This document shows, in pieces, positions 52,590 to 61,776 of a stretch of DNA of 64,000 nt (positions within the stretch are counted from its first letter, which is position 1; the number at the start of each line of letters is the position of its first letter). The position numbers and the translations under genes are program-made. The notes beneath the pieces were generated by a model. The model had not been told where the DNA came from, searched no databases, and worked only from the letters and a program-made list of their open reading frames with translations. This DNA is from Chryseobacterium shigense (GTDB taxonomy: Bacteria; Bacteroidota; Bacteroidia; Flavobacteriales; Weeksellaceae). The stretch lies in contig NZ_JACHLC010000002.1 in NCBI RefSeq assembly GCF_014207845.1, positions 581,633 through 645,632 of the forward strand, in the 5' to 3' direction.

Positions 52590-54173
52590 ATGCATAGTAA
52601 TTTACCTTTTTTCCTGGCAATGATAGCTGCTATCGTTTTGCTGAATATGTGGGCGACCAAACTGAAAATCGCTTATCCCATTCTGTTGGTGGTATTTGGT
52701 TTGCTGGTAAGCCTTGTACCCGGACTTCCTGTTGTAAAGGTAGATCCGGATCTTATTTTCTTTATATTTTTACCGCCTTTACTTTTTGAAGCATCCTGGG
52801 CGATTTCCTTTAAAGAAATGAAAAGATGGTGGCGTATTATAGGCAGCTTTGCATTTTTGGTTGTCTTTTTTACAGCGCTTTCTGTTGCAGTGGCAGCCAA
52901 TTATTTTATTCCCGGATTTACAATCGCACTTGGATTTTTACTTGGAGGAATTGTCTCTCCACCGGATGCTATAAGTACCGGAGCTATTATGAAATTTGTA
53001 AAGATCCCCAAAACCACTTCGGCCATTCTGGAAGGGGAAAGTTTACTGAATGATGCTTCATCGCTTATTATTTTCCGTTTTGCATTGATAGCGGTAGGAA
53101 CCGGACAGTTTGTGTGGCAGGAAGCTTCACTGAGCTTTTTATGGATGGTTATAGGAGGGGCAGGAATAGGGCTGGCTGTCGGGTGGATTTTTGTTCAGGC
53201 ACACAAAAGGCTGCCTACAGATGCTTCTTCGGATATTGCCTTAACATTTATAGAGCCTTACCTCATGTACTGGATTGCAGAACAGCTTCACAGTTCCGGT
53301 GTACTTGCCGTAGTATCCGGTGGTTTATATATGTCTACAAGACGCTTGATATTTTTGAACAGTGCCAGTAGAATAAAAGGGCACAGCGTATGGGAGAGTG
53401 TTGTATTCATATTAAACGGTATCGTTTTCTTACTCATAGGTCTTGAACTTCCTGAAATTGTCGGGGGGCTCCGTTCCGAAGGAATTCCTTTAGGTACGGC
53501 CGTTAAATACGGTGTTATGGTAACAGTTGTTCTTATTCTGGCCAGGATAATAAGTGCTTATGCTGCTATGCTGGCTACACTGGTTTTTAGGCCGGGTGTT
53601 GCTCCGCGGGCATCCACAAGAAGGAGAACTCTCATGATGCCTCTTTTTCTCGGATGGACAGGAATGCGGGGTGTAGTGTCTCTGGCTGCAGCTTTGGCTA
53701 TCCCCGTTACACTTGACAACGGAATACCTTTTCCTAACAGGAACCTGATACTGTTCATCACCTTTGTTGTTATCCTGCTTACTTTACTGGTTCAGGGGCT
53801 TACGCTTCCTTATTTCATCAATAAAGGGCATGCATTTCAGGATTTTATGAATGAAGAAGAGGAAGAACAGACAAGGCTGAAAATAAAACACGAACTGAGA
53901 CAGCATATTTATCATTTCCTGAAAACAAAACATGAAAACGAACTGCAGGGGCATTCCGGTATAGAAAGGATGCTGCAGCACTGGGAGGAAAAAAACAAGG
54001 TGAATGATGAAGGCTGGATGAATGAAAAGAACAAGGTAATTTTCGTTGAAATGCTCGAAAGCCAGAGACAGTATCTTTCTGAGCTTAATAAAGATATATC
54101 CATTAATGAGGAGGTCATCCGTCAGCATTTATACCAGATTGATCTGGAGGAAGAACGTTTAAAGATGATCTGA
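52590..54173 (+). CDS. CPA1-family sodium/proton antiporter (NhaP-like)
   Basis: A 527-residue inner-membrane cation/proton antiporter with about 12 membrane segments (residues 1-420) and a charged cytoplasmic C-terminus (420-527). Family hallmarks are GGIVSPPDAISTGAIMKF, with the ion-binding aspartate, EGESLLNDASSLIIFRFAL, and GWTGMRGVVSLAAALAIP. It exchanges Na+ or K+ for protons in pH and salt homeostasis. It lies within the operator-regulon neighbourhood but has an ordinary promoter and is probably not part of it. Confidence 0.92.
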   Translation: MHSNLPFFLAMIAAIVLLNMWATKLKIAYPILLVVFGLLVSLVPGLPVVKVDPDLIFFIFLPPLLFEASWAISFKEMKRWWRIIGSFAFLVVFFTALSVAVAANYFIPGFTIALGFLLGGIVSPPDAISTGAIMKFVKIPKTTSAILEGESLLNDASSLIIFRFALIAVGTGQFVWQEASLSFLWMVIGGAGIGLAVGWIFVQAHKRLPTDASSDIALTFIEPYLMYWIAEQLHSSGVLAVVSGGLYMSTRRLIFLNSASRIKGHSVWESVVFILNGIVFLLIGLELPEIVGGLRSEGIPLGTAVKYGVMVTVVLILARIISAYAAMLATLVFRPGVAPRASTRRRTLMMPLFLGWTGMRGVVSLAAALAIPVTLDNGIPFPNRNLILFITFVVILLTLLVQGLTLPYFINKGHAFQDFMNEEEEEQTRLKIKHELRQHIYHFLKTKHENELQGHSGIERMLQHWEEKNKVNDEGWMNEKNKVIFVEMLESQRQYLSELNKDISINEEVIRQHLYQIDLEEERLKMI

Positions 54174-54211
54174 TACAGCTCAATTGGGGCTAGCAAGTTA
54201 TTGCGGTAATG

Positions 54212-54226
54212 CGACAAAACATGACG
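54212..54226. promoter_or_regulatory. Sixth dyad, between the antiporter and umuC
   Basis: CGACA-N5-TGACG, with the same flanking bases (ACACG.. and ..CGCATTA on the minus strand) as sites 1 and 3. Oriented like the other five it would point into the antiporter 3' end, and the expected -7 position (54193-54200, TAACTTGC) is a poor match. The umuC -7 box lies 90 bases downstream on the plus strand. It may be a distal activator site for umuC or a decayed promoter. A second dyad, ATCATATT / AATATGAT, follows at 54248-54273. Confidence 0.6.
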
Positions 54227-54315
54227 TGTTTAAAATAAATTAACTATATCATATTCAATGTGTTAAATATGATGTTAATTTTATGATAAGAAAGAATATT
54301 TACCTTTAAAAATGA

Positions 54316-54323
54316 TAATTTTG
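54316..54323 (+). promoter_or_regulatory. -7 box of the umuC promoter
   Basis: TAATTTTG matches TAnnTTTG, 23 bases before the umuC ATG. Confidence 0.55.
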
Positions 54324-54346
54324 TATTAAAATATCATCTTTCTGTC

Positions 54347-55618
54347 ATGTATGCTTTAGTAGACTGCAATAACTTTTTTGTTTCCTGCGAGAGAACCCTG
54401 GATCAGTCTCTTGAGGGAAAACCTGTTGTGGTACTTTCCAATAATGACGGATGTGTTGTCTCCAGAAGCAAGGAAGCTAAAGACCTGGGTATTCCTATGG
54501 CAGCTCCGGCTTTCAAATATAAAGAACTCTTCAAACAGCATGATGTAAAAAGCTTCTCTGCGAAATTTGAACTCTATAATTACAAAAGCCAGCAGGTAAT
54601 TGATATTTCAAAGTCATACGTTATGGACTATGAAATTTACAGTATTGATGAGCTGTTTCTGGATCTTTCAGGCTTCAAATATGTAGACATTCATGAATAC
54701 TGTTTTAAAATTAAAGATGACATCTATAATAAGGAGAATATTCCCGTAAGCATAGGAATTGCTCCCACCAAAACACTTTGTAAAGTGGCAAACAGGATCG
54801 TAAAAGATTTTCCGGAGCAGTTTAACGGAATTTATATCCTCGATACTCCTGAAAAAATTGAGAAAGCCTTAAAATGGCTCCCTATAGAAGATGTCTGGGG
54901 AATAGGGCGCAGACTTGCCGTAAAAATGCATGACAGCGGAGTTTACAAAGCCTGGGATCTTCTTCAGAAACCGGAAATGTGGGTTCGGAAAATTATGGGA
55001 ATTCACGGGGTAAGAATGATTAATGAGCTGAAAGGAATCCGCCAGCTGGAATTGGATTCCCCATCTCCAAAAAAATCCATTGCGGTTACCAGAAGCTTTA
55101 TGGAAATGCTTACCGCAAAAGAAGAGGTTCGGGAACGTGTGGAAACCTTTGGAATGTACTGTTCAGAAAGGCTCCGTAAACAAAATACATGTTGCAGGAT
55201 GGTTACTGTTTTCGTTCAGACCAACCGTTTCAGAAAAGACCTGCCCGAATATAGAAATGCCATAACGCAGATTCTTCCCAATCCTACCAATTCCTCTATT
55301 TTAATAGGCAGGGTGGTGAATGAGCTTTTTGAAGCCATTTACAGGGACGGATTTCATTATAAAAAAGCAGGAGTTATCGTCAACGATTTTGTTCCTGAAG
55401 ATGAAAGACTCATCAGTCTTTTTGAAGAAGATACCCAAAACCAGCATCTCCCGGTTATGAAAGCAATGGATGCGATGAATAAAAAATTCGGAAAAGATAA
55501 AGTACGTCTCGGAAGCATGAGCGGGGAAAATACATTCGGACGGGCCCAACTCTCTCCGGAATATGAGGCATTTTTAAAAAGCAATACACTTCCGGAAGCT
55601 AATTTCAGATTTCATTGA
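54347..55618 (+). CDS. umuC: Y-family translesion DNA polymerase, UmuC-like
   Basis: A 423-residue error-prone polymerase. The palm shows VDCNNFFVSCERTLD (first catalytic Asp, steric-gate region), NNDGCVVSRSKEAKDLGIPM, and YSIDELFLDLSGF with the catalytic Asp-Glu. The helix-hairpin-helix and little-finger regions follow (IEDVWGIGRRLAVKMHDSGV, MVTVFVQTNRF), and the UmuC-specific tail ends MSGENTFGRAQLSPEY, abridged. UmuC normally works with UmuD, but no umuD/lexA-like gene is adjacent. The operator dyad upstream suggests damage-linked control together with the toxin region. Confidence 0.92.
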   Translation: MYALVDCNNFFVSCERTLDQSLEGKPVVVLSNNDGCVVSRSKEAKDLGIPMAAPAFKYKELFKQHDVKSFSAKFELYNYKSQQVIDISKSYVMDYEIYSIDELFLDLSGFKYVDIHEYCFKIKDDIYNKENIPVSIGIAPTKTLCKVANRIVKDFPEQFNGIYILDTPEKIEKALKWLPIEDVWGIGRRLAVKMHDSGVYKAWDLLQKPEMWVRKIMGIHGVRMINELKGIRQLELDSPSPKKSIAVTRSFMEMLTAKEEVRERVETFGMYCSERLRKQNTCCRMVTVFVQTNRFRKDLPEYRNAITQILPNPTNSSILIGRVVNELFEAIYRDGFHYKKAGVIVNDFVPEDERLISLFEEDTQNQHLPVMKAMDAMNKKFGKDKVRLGSMSGENTFGRAQLSPEYEAFLKSNTLPEANFRFH

Positions 55619-55686
55619 TATTTAAAATTCTCAAGCTGCAGGAATAGCGGTTAACATACCGGATAAAATTGCTTCTGTATTGAAAT

Positions 55687-56832
55687 CTATCTCTTCTGAA
55701 AAAAAGTTACATGCCCGTTTTTTTCAATCAGGTCAATTCCAAATTCATTTTTCGAGAGGTAAGAATTAATTGAATCGAGATAATAATAGTCTTTAAACAG
55801 TACAGATTTATATATTGAACCGTTAATTGTATGAAGCCTGAATTTATCCTTATCAATATCAATACATTGATGCATATAACTATAGGTTCCGTTTTCTATT
55901 TTAATTGGTTGATCTGGAGATAACTTTGTGAGTATCCTGTCTATTTTACTTGACAAATTGAATTTCATTACGGCCCAATTGTCTTTTAAGTTTCCCAGTA
56001 CTGCGGGATTAAAGCTTCCGGTGTAAATTTTGTATTTGGATATAAAGAATGTTTTTGAAGGGTTTAAATACTTTTTTTCAGTCAGTATATTTTTCTTATA
56101 ATCACTTAAATGGTACAGCAAAACTTCATACTCACCTTTATAGGATAGTACTCCGTTATTATACCTGACATCTCCGGGAAGTCCTTCAATTGAAAAAAAC
56201 TCGAATAAGGGGTTGATTTCTTCTTCATTTCTTACAAGCAGATGATGTAAAGAATCCAAATTATGTTCTATATCCAGAATATTTCTTCCCAAAATAACAT
56301 CTTCATACAATCCCGCACATTCATCAAACATACAGTTTTCATCAGATTGAAAAATAGCCTCAAAATAATCGCTTGTCCTATATAGCCTATTCATCGTCTG
56401 ACTATTCTTAAATAGCGAAAAAAATCCGGACGGATATTCCGGTTTTGCAGATATATAATCGAAATTGTCTAAAATATCATCGGTAATGAAGTTCCTGATA
56501 TTTCCTAAAACGATATCACAGTCGCAGTATCCCCAAAAATCATATCCCTCCGTATATTCTGCAAATATTTCTCCGAATGCAGGCCTGAAATCGCAGATTT
56601 TATAAGCTTTTTTAATATTGATGTCTAAATTTAATTTATCCGAAGCCAAACTATTGAAATCACTGAGACCGACTTTTTTTATAATAATATTGTCTGATTG
56701 CGTTAACCCGTCCAATTCATCACCAACAAATAAAAAATCTACACTTTTATTCATTATGCAAGAATTGTAAAACAGACTGAAATACCAAGGTAATTCACCA
56801 ATGTATATTACGATTAATAAAATTTTTTGCAT
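55687..56832 (-). CDS. Glycosyltransferase-like protein of the export cluster (DUF6625-like)
   Basis: A 381-residue cytoplasmic protein. The region YDFWGYCDCDIVLGNI near residues 97-112 has the D-x-D-type pattern of GT-A sugar transferases (W-G-Y-x-D-x-D), preceded by KICDFRPAFGEIFAEY. This matches my recollection of a family annotated DUF6625. Nucleotide-sugar donor and acceptor are unknown. It is the last gene of the export operon, 40 bases after the HlyD-like gene, and converges with umuC. Confidence 0.65.
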   Translation of the reverse strand: MQKILLIVIYIGELPWYFSLFYNSCIMNKSVDFLFVGDELDGLTQSDNIIIKKVGLSDFNSLASDKLNLDINIKKAYKICDFRPAFGEIFAEYTEGYDFWGYCDCDIVLGNIRNFITDDILDNFDYISAKPEYPSGFFSLFKNSQTMNRLYRTSDYFEAIFQSDENCMFDECAGLYEDVILGRNILDIEHNLDSLHHLLVRNEEEINPLFEFFSIEGLPGDVRYNNGVLSYKGEYEVLLYHLSDYKKNILTEKKYLNPSKTFFISKYKIYTGSFNPAVLGNLKDNWAVMKFNLSSKIDRILTKLSPDQPIKIENGTYSYMHQCIDIDKDKFRLHTINGSIYKSVLFKDYYYLDSINSYLSKNEFGIDLIEKNGHVTFFQKR

Positions 56833-56872
56833 AATTGTTTTGATTAATTGTTTTCTGTATAAAAATATCTCA

Positions 56873-58186
56873 TTAGCTCTGATACCCTAATAATTCCCGG
56901 ATCTGGTAGAAGAAACGTTCTATAAGCCTTAAGTCCCGGGTTACGATTTCGGCATTTCCTTTAAGCTCTTTATCAAAAGGAAGGTTCTTATTATAAGATG
57001 TTTTTAAGCCTTTGGGAAGAACTACATCTACATAGTAGTAATAATTGCCTTTGTCGTCAACACTTGGGGCCAAAGCAACATGGAGGACTTTGCCCTCTAC
57101 AATGCCATATTCCTGGAAACGGTAATTATCCAGTTTAATCAGAACTTTCTGTCCTTCTGTTACTTTCCCTGAATTTACTGCAGGAATAGACATCCTGCCC
57201 ACCAGCTTCTCTTTGTTTCTGGGCAAAACAGAAAGAATAGCTTCCCCTGATTTCACAAACTGGTTTTCACCAAAAAACTGCTGAAAACTGGCAGTACCAT
57301 CTGTAGAAGAAATTATAAGATAATTTTGTTCCCATTGCTTAAGCGATTTTCTTAACTGTTCAAACAGCTGAAGCGTTTTTGAGGAATAGGATATCTTATC
57401 TTTCTCCGTATTAATGGCGGCCCCGCTTTTTGTTTTATTGACATTGGAAATATTCTCCTCCATCTGGGATAAAGAGATGTTAATGTTCTCGAAATTCTGC
57501 TGAGCCTGAAGATATTTAATTTTTTCATTTTCAAGTTCCACAGCAGAGATTACTCCCTGGTTAAAAAGATCCTGGGAACGCTGATAGTTTTTCTTTGTAA
57601 GTTCATATTTGGCCTGCTCAAGACTTTTCTGTTGCTTTAAAGTAATAATCCTTGTTTTATACTCAGAAAGACTCTGATTGGCAGCCAGATTTTCGGGAGC
57701 ATAAGGCTGAAGCCTTGTAAAAAGCTCCTCATCCTGGAAAGCACTGGCAAAACTGTTATAGTCGCCCTGAAGCTCACCTAATTTGAAATGAGAGGTGATA
57801 TGAACCGGGAAGGATGCTAACCGGCCGGGAGTAATAGAATCCACCAGTTTTTTTAGTTCCAGAACATCTTTGTAATTAGCTGTGGATTGTATAACCATCA
57901 GGATATCATTTTTTTTGACTTCCTGATGGTCTCTGATAAGAATTTTTTCAATTTTTGAATTAGTTCTGGCTTCTATTTTTTCCGGAGGGTTTTGTGATGT
58001 AACGGTAATTGGAGCGGGAATAAATTCCGGATATTTAATAATATAGCTCATTATTAAAATAATTGCCAGTATAATGAGAATAACGGTATTTCCCCAGCGG
58101 ATCATCCAGTGGGGAGGCTGCGTAAGAATGTCCTGAACACTTTCAGAGCGCAGTTCAATATTATCTAATATATCTTTAGTTTCCAA
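56873..58186 (-). CDS. HlyD-family membrane-fusion/periplasmic adaptor protein
   Basis: A 437-residue adaptor for the C39 ABC exporter. A single membrane segment (about residues 30-48, VILIILAIILIMSYIIKY) is followed by a barrel-sandwich half-domain (ITVTSQNPPEKIEARTNSKI, HQEVKKNDIL), a long coiled-coil hairpin (about 170-300), and the returning half (GRMSIPAVNSGKVTEGQKV, GIVEGKVLHVALAP). It starts inside the exporter gene (11-base overlap), so they are made together. It should bridge the inner-membrane exporter to an outer-membrane channel that is not in the window. Confidence 0.9.
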   Translation of the reverse strand: METKDILDNIELRSESVQDILTQPPHWMIRWGNTVILIILAIILIMSYIIKYPEFIPAPITVTSQNPPEKIEARTNSKIEKILIRDHQEVKKNDILMVIQSTANYKDVLELKKLVDSITPGRLASFPVHITSHFKLGELQGDYNSFASAFQDEELFTRLQPYAPENLAANQSLSEYKTRIITLKQQKSLEQAKYELTKKNYQRSQDLFNQGVISAVELENEKIKYLQAQQNFENINISLSQMEENISNVNKTKSGAAINTEKDKISYSSKTLQLFEQLRKSLKQWEQNYLIISSTDGTASFQQFFGENQFVKSGEAILSVLPRNKEKLVGRMSIPAVNSGKVTEGQKVLIKLDNYRFQEYGIVEGKVLHVALAPSVDDKGNYYYYVDVVLPKGLKTSYNKNLPFDKELKGNAEIVTRDLRLIERFFYQIRELLGYQS

Positions 58187-60371
58187 GTTCTAACTGATTT
58201 TTTACAAGTCTGTAATATTCACCTTTTAAGGCAACCAGCTCTGCGTGATTTCCTTCTTCAACTACTCTGCCTTTATCCAGAACAATAATCTTATCGGCAT
58301 GCCTTACTGTGGAAAGCCTGTGAGCAATAACTACGGCTGTTTTTCCTTTAAAAAACTGCTCCAGATTCTCCATAATAACTTTTTCATTGTTCGCATCCAG
58401 AGCGGAGGTAGCTTCATCAAAGAAAATATACCCGGGAGATTTATATACAGCTCTTGCAATAAATAATCTTTGCTTTTGTCCGCCGCTTACACCTATTCCT
58501 TCATTACCGATCTGGGTATTGTAGCTGAGAGGCAGACTTTCTACAAAATCTTTTATATTGGCAATTTCCACGGCTTTTCTTAGTTTATTCTTATCAATAT
58601 AATCTTCACCAATGGAAATATTGTTGGCAATCGTATCATTAAAAATATATCCTTCCTGCATTACCACGCCGCAATGATCTCTCCAGTATTTGGGAGAAAC
58701 ATTCTTTAAGCTGACATTTCCTATTTTGATGTCTCCTTCATTGGGTTCATAGAATTTCATCAGAAGTTTCAAAAGGGTGGTTTTTCCGCTTCCGCTGGCT
58801 CCTACAATGGCTGTTGTTTTCTGATAGGGGATGGTTAGTTCCAGATTTTCAAATACAAAAGAGTCTGAACCAATATACCTGAAAGACATATTATGTATTT
58901 CCAGATCTTTTTGAGGCACTTCGGAAACATACAGGTCATCTTTGTTTTCTTCATCATCCTTGTCATGGATCTCACCTAATCTTTCCAGTGAAATTTTTGC
59001 ATCCTGGGTTTGTTTGATAAAATCAATTAACTGCAATAGCGGGCTGTTTAACTGTCCAATGATATATTGTACGGAAAGCATCATTCCCAGGGTAAGATTT
59101 CCGGATAAAACGAGCTTTGCGGACAGAAAGCTTACCAGAATATCTTTCATCTGATTGATAAAGTTACCTCCTACAGACTGCCACTGCTCGATCGAAAGAG
59201 ATTTGATCCTGAGCTTGAATAACTTAACCTGTAAAAACTCCCAATCCCAGCGTTTTTGTTTTTCTGCATTATGCATTTTGATTTCCTGCATCCCGTTGAT
59301 CAGTTCAATAACCTTGCTTTGTTCCTGGGAAACCTGGGAGAATCTTTTATAATCAAGCTCTTTTCTCTTTTTCAGAAAGAAGCTGATCCAACCAATATAC
59401 AGCACGGCACCCACCAGATAAACGATAAAGAGCCTGTAATCATAAAACAGCAGAACAATGCTGAAAATAATAAGGTTTACCAGTGAGAATAATGTATTCA
59501 GGGAGGAACTGGTAAGGAGCTGCTCTATTCTATGATGGTCATTGATTCTTTGCATGATATCTCCGGTCATTCTTGTATCAAAGAAGCTGATTGGCAGTTT
59601 CATCAGTTTGATAAAGAAATCAGAGATAATGGAAATATTGATTCTTGAAGAGAGATGGAGCAAGATCCAGCTCCGTATCACTTCAATTCCCATTCTTCCT
59701 ATAAAAAGCATTATTTGAGCGAACAGAACAAGATAGATGAAATTCAGGTCCTGATTCTGTATCCCTACATCTACAATGCTCTGGGTAAGAAAAGGAAAGA
59801 TAAGCGAGAGTAAACTTGCTGCCAAAAGCCCTACAGTGAGCTGTAAGACAAGAGATTTATATTTCAGGAGATATTTGGACAGGAAAGAAAAGCTTGCCTT
59901 ACTTTCATGATCCTCAAATTCTGTCTGGAAAAATGCGGGAGTAGTTTCCAGAACCAATCCTATCCCTTCTTCTGTATCAGACTGGGCATTTTCGCCTATC
60001 CAGAATTTGATGAATTCCTCTTTGTTATAGGTAATTAATCCGTAACTGGGATCTGAAATGTATACTTTATTGGTTTTATCAATTTTATAAACAACAACGA
60101 AATGTACATTATTCCAGTGTACTATACAGGGTAAAGGCATTTCTTTTGCAAGGGTATCGAAATCTATCCGTACCCCCAATGAGCGGAAACCCAGGTTTTC
60201 TGCAGCATCGCTTAATCCCAATAAACTGCTGCCTTCCCGGGTGGTCTCGGAAAAGTTGCGGATATGCTGCAGTGAGATGGTCTTACCATAGTATCTGCTG
60301 ATAATTCTAAGACAGGTAGGGCCACAATCTTTGCCATCCGGTTGTTTATAAAAGGGGAATTTTTTATTCAA
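58176..60371 (-). CDS. Peptidase-containing ABC exporter (C39, bacteriocin type)
   Basis: A 731-residue exporter. The N-terminal C39 peptidase (about 1-135) has its catalytic cysteine in DGKDCGPTCLR (Cys17) and histidine in HWNNVHFVVVY, with the aspartate in ISDPSYG. Six membrane segments lie at about 165-440. The nucleotide-binding domain has Walker A GASGSGKTTLLKL, signature VSGGQKQRLF, Walker B YIFFDEATSALD and the switch IAHRLSTVRHAD. Such proteins cut double-glycine leader peptides and export the mature peptide. The first methionine at 60371 gives MNKKFPFYKQPDGKDCG, as usual. Confidence 0.95.
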   Translation of the reverse strand: MNKKFPFYKQPDGKDCGPTCLRIISRYYGKTISLQHIRNFSETTREGSSLLGLSDAAENLGFRSLGVRIDFDTLAKEMPLPCIVHWNNVHFVVVYKIDKTNKVYISDPSYGLITYNKEEFIKFWIGENAQSDTEEGIGLVLETTPAFFQTEFEDHESKASFSFLSKYLLKYKSLVLQLTVGLLAASLLSLIFPFLTQSIVDVGIQNQDLNFIYLVLFAQIMLFIGRMGIEVIRSWILLHLSSRINISIISDFFIKLMKLPISFFDTRMTGDIMQRINDHHRIEQLLTSSSLNTLFSLVNLIIFSIVLLFYDYRLFIVYLVGAVLYIGWISFFLKKRKELDYKRFSQVSQEQSKVIELINGMQEIKMHNAEKQKRWDWEFLQVKLFKLRIKSLSIEQWQSVGGNFINQMKDILVSFLSAKLVLSGNLTLGMMLSVQYIIGQLNSPLLQLIDFIKQTQDAKISLERLGEIHDKDDEENKDDLYVSEVPQKDLEIHNMSFRYIGSDSFVFENLELTIPYQKTTAIVGASGSGKTTLLKLLMKFYEPNEGDIKIGNVSLKNVSPKYWRDHCGVVMQEGYIFNDTIANNISIGEDYIDKNKLRKAVEIANIKDFVESLPLSYNTQIGNEGIGVSGGQKQRLFIARAVYKSPGYIFFDEATSALDANNEKVIMENLEQFFKGKTAVVIAHRLSTVRHADKIIVLDKGRVVEEGNHAELVALKGEYYRLVKNQLELGN

Positions 60372-60429
60372 GTTTATTGTGAAATTATAATATTAGTCCT
60401 GGCAGATGAGGTTTGCGATCCGAAATAAA

Positions 60430-61770
60430 TCAGACTGAATAGACCACTATTAATTTGTTTTTTAAATAATAATTTAATCTTTCCTGGATCATTGTGATGA
60501 ATTCATCTTTTAGTTCTGCGGCTTCATCATCCAGCATTTCAAGAATCTCTGATCTTAAGGAATAATATGTTTTTTCAACTTCTGCTTTATCAAGGATCAG
60601 CTGGTCTATTTCATCAATAGGGATAATTGTTTTCTCTTCATTTAATTCCCTTATCGTTAATATGGCCTGATCTTCTTCCTGTGAATAGATGCTTCCTTTT
60701 ATTCGCTTGATATTGAAGTTTCTATCATTATTAAGGCATTCAAATAAAAACGGATGTAAGTTTATACATGTCAGATCCCTGTTAAAAAGATAAACTTCAT
60801 CAAAAATTTCATTATAGGTATCCTGCCGGGCATCTTCCAGAAACCTTTCTCTTCTTTCTTTGTTTTCGAGATGAGAGAATGTGTAATTAACAGTACCCAG
60901 AAGCGGATATTCGTCAGGGAACATTTCATATATTTTACTGAAAAGTGAAGGATAGTTATTGATGAAAAATGTTTCCATAAGCTTACAGACAGAATAAATA
61001 CGTTTGTAATGGCCCAGCAAATGAAGGTAGGTTCTTTTGAAAGGAACTTCATCAAAATTTCCAAACCCGATATAATCATTGTCCAAAGGTACTTCCTGAA
61101 TTAAAAAAGCACTGTTTTTCTTTTCTTCAGTCATCATTTCGAATAATAGAACCTGCTCGAAAAAAATATTGAAGTTTCCACCGGAAATTCCCTGATGGAG
61201 GTCACTGTTTTTTGCAGCGAATTCAAAGGATTTCTGGGAATATCTGTTAATGAAATTAATGTCATTTCCTCCGAAAATACCCATATTACAGGCATAATTG
61301 TTTACTTTTGAAATGTATTTTTCCATTTCTGCCGGAATGAATTTCAAATGCGGGAAAATTTCGTCCCACATTTTACTGTAGTATTCGGTGGTTATTTCGA
61401 GATTTTGAGAAATCAGGCCTTCGCTCATAAGGTTATCAGGGAATGGTTCCCATATAAATACATCTCCGTCAACGTGCAGAAAAGGCTCATTCTGCAGCAT
61501 GTATGCTTTGATTTTAGGCAGAGCCCAGAAATCACGATGAAATGTATTAAGCTCGTCCATAACGACATGAACTTTCTTATAGGGCAGACCCAATTTTGTT
61601 ATCAAGAGGTCATATCCGTTTTTGTCCGTATATAGTTCTACATCATAAAATTTTGATAGCTGCAAACAGCTTAATGCCCAGCCAATAACATGAAATCTGG
61701 GATATAACCAGCCAAAGCTGTTCATTTGAAAATCCTGGGACGCTGTCCAAAAAGATTGTATAATTTTCAT
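60430..61770 (-). CDS. Glycosyltransferase-like protein of the export cluster (DUF6734-like)
   Basis: A 446-residue cytoplasmic protein. It opens MKIIQSFWTASQDFQMNSFGWL and contains EPFLHVDGDVFIWEPFP near residues 93-110, a D-x-D motif of GT-A glycosyltransferases. I recall this as a DUF6734-type family. The C-terminal 120 residues are charged and helical. It lies 6 bases downstream of the GLPGLI gene and 58 bases upstream of the exporter. Together with the 56832 gene it suggests that the exported peptide or a surface glycan is glycosylated, which is inference. Confidence 0.65.
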   Translation of the reverse strand: MKIIQSFWTASQDFQMNSFGWLYPRFHVIGWALSCLQLSKFYDVELYTDKNGYDLLITKLGLPYKKVHVVMDELNTFHRDFWALPKIKAYMLQNEPFLHVDGDVFIWEPFPDNLMSEGLISQNLEITTEYYSKMWDEIFPHLKFIPAEMEKYISKVNNYACNMGIFGGNDINFINRYSQKSFEFAAKNSDLHQGISGGNFNIFFEQVLLFEMMTEEKKNSAFLIQEVPLDNDYIGFGNFDEVPFKRTYLHLLGHYKRIYSVCKLMETFFINNYPSLFSKIYEMFPDEYPLLGTVNYTFSHLENKERRERFLEDARQDTYNEIFDEVYLFNRDLTCINLHPFLFECLNNDRNFNIKRIKGSIYSQEEDQAILTIRELNEEKTIIPIDEIDQLILDKAEVEKTYYSLRSEILEMLDDEAAELKDEFITMIQERLNYYLKNKLIVVYSV

Positions 61771-61776
61771 TATTAA

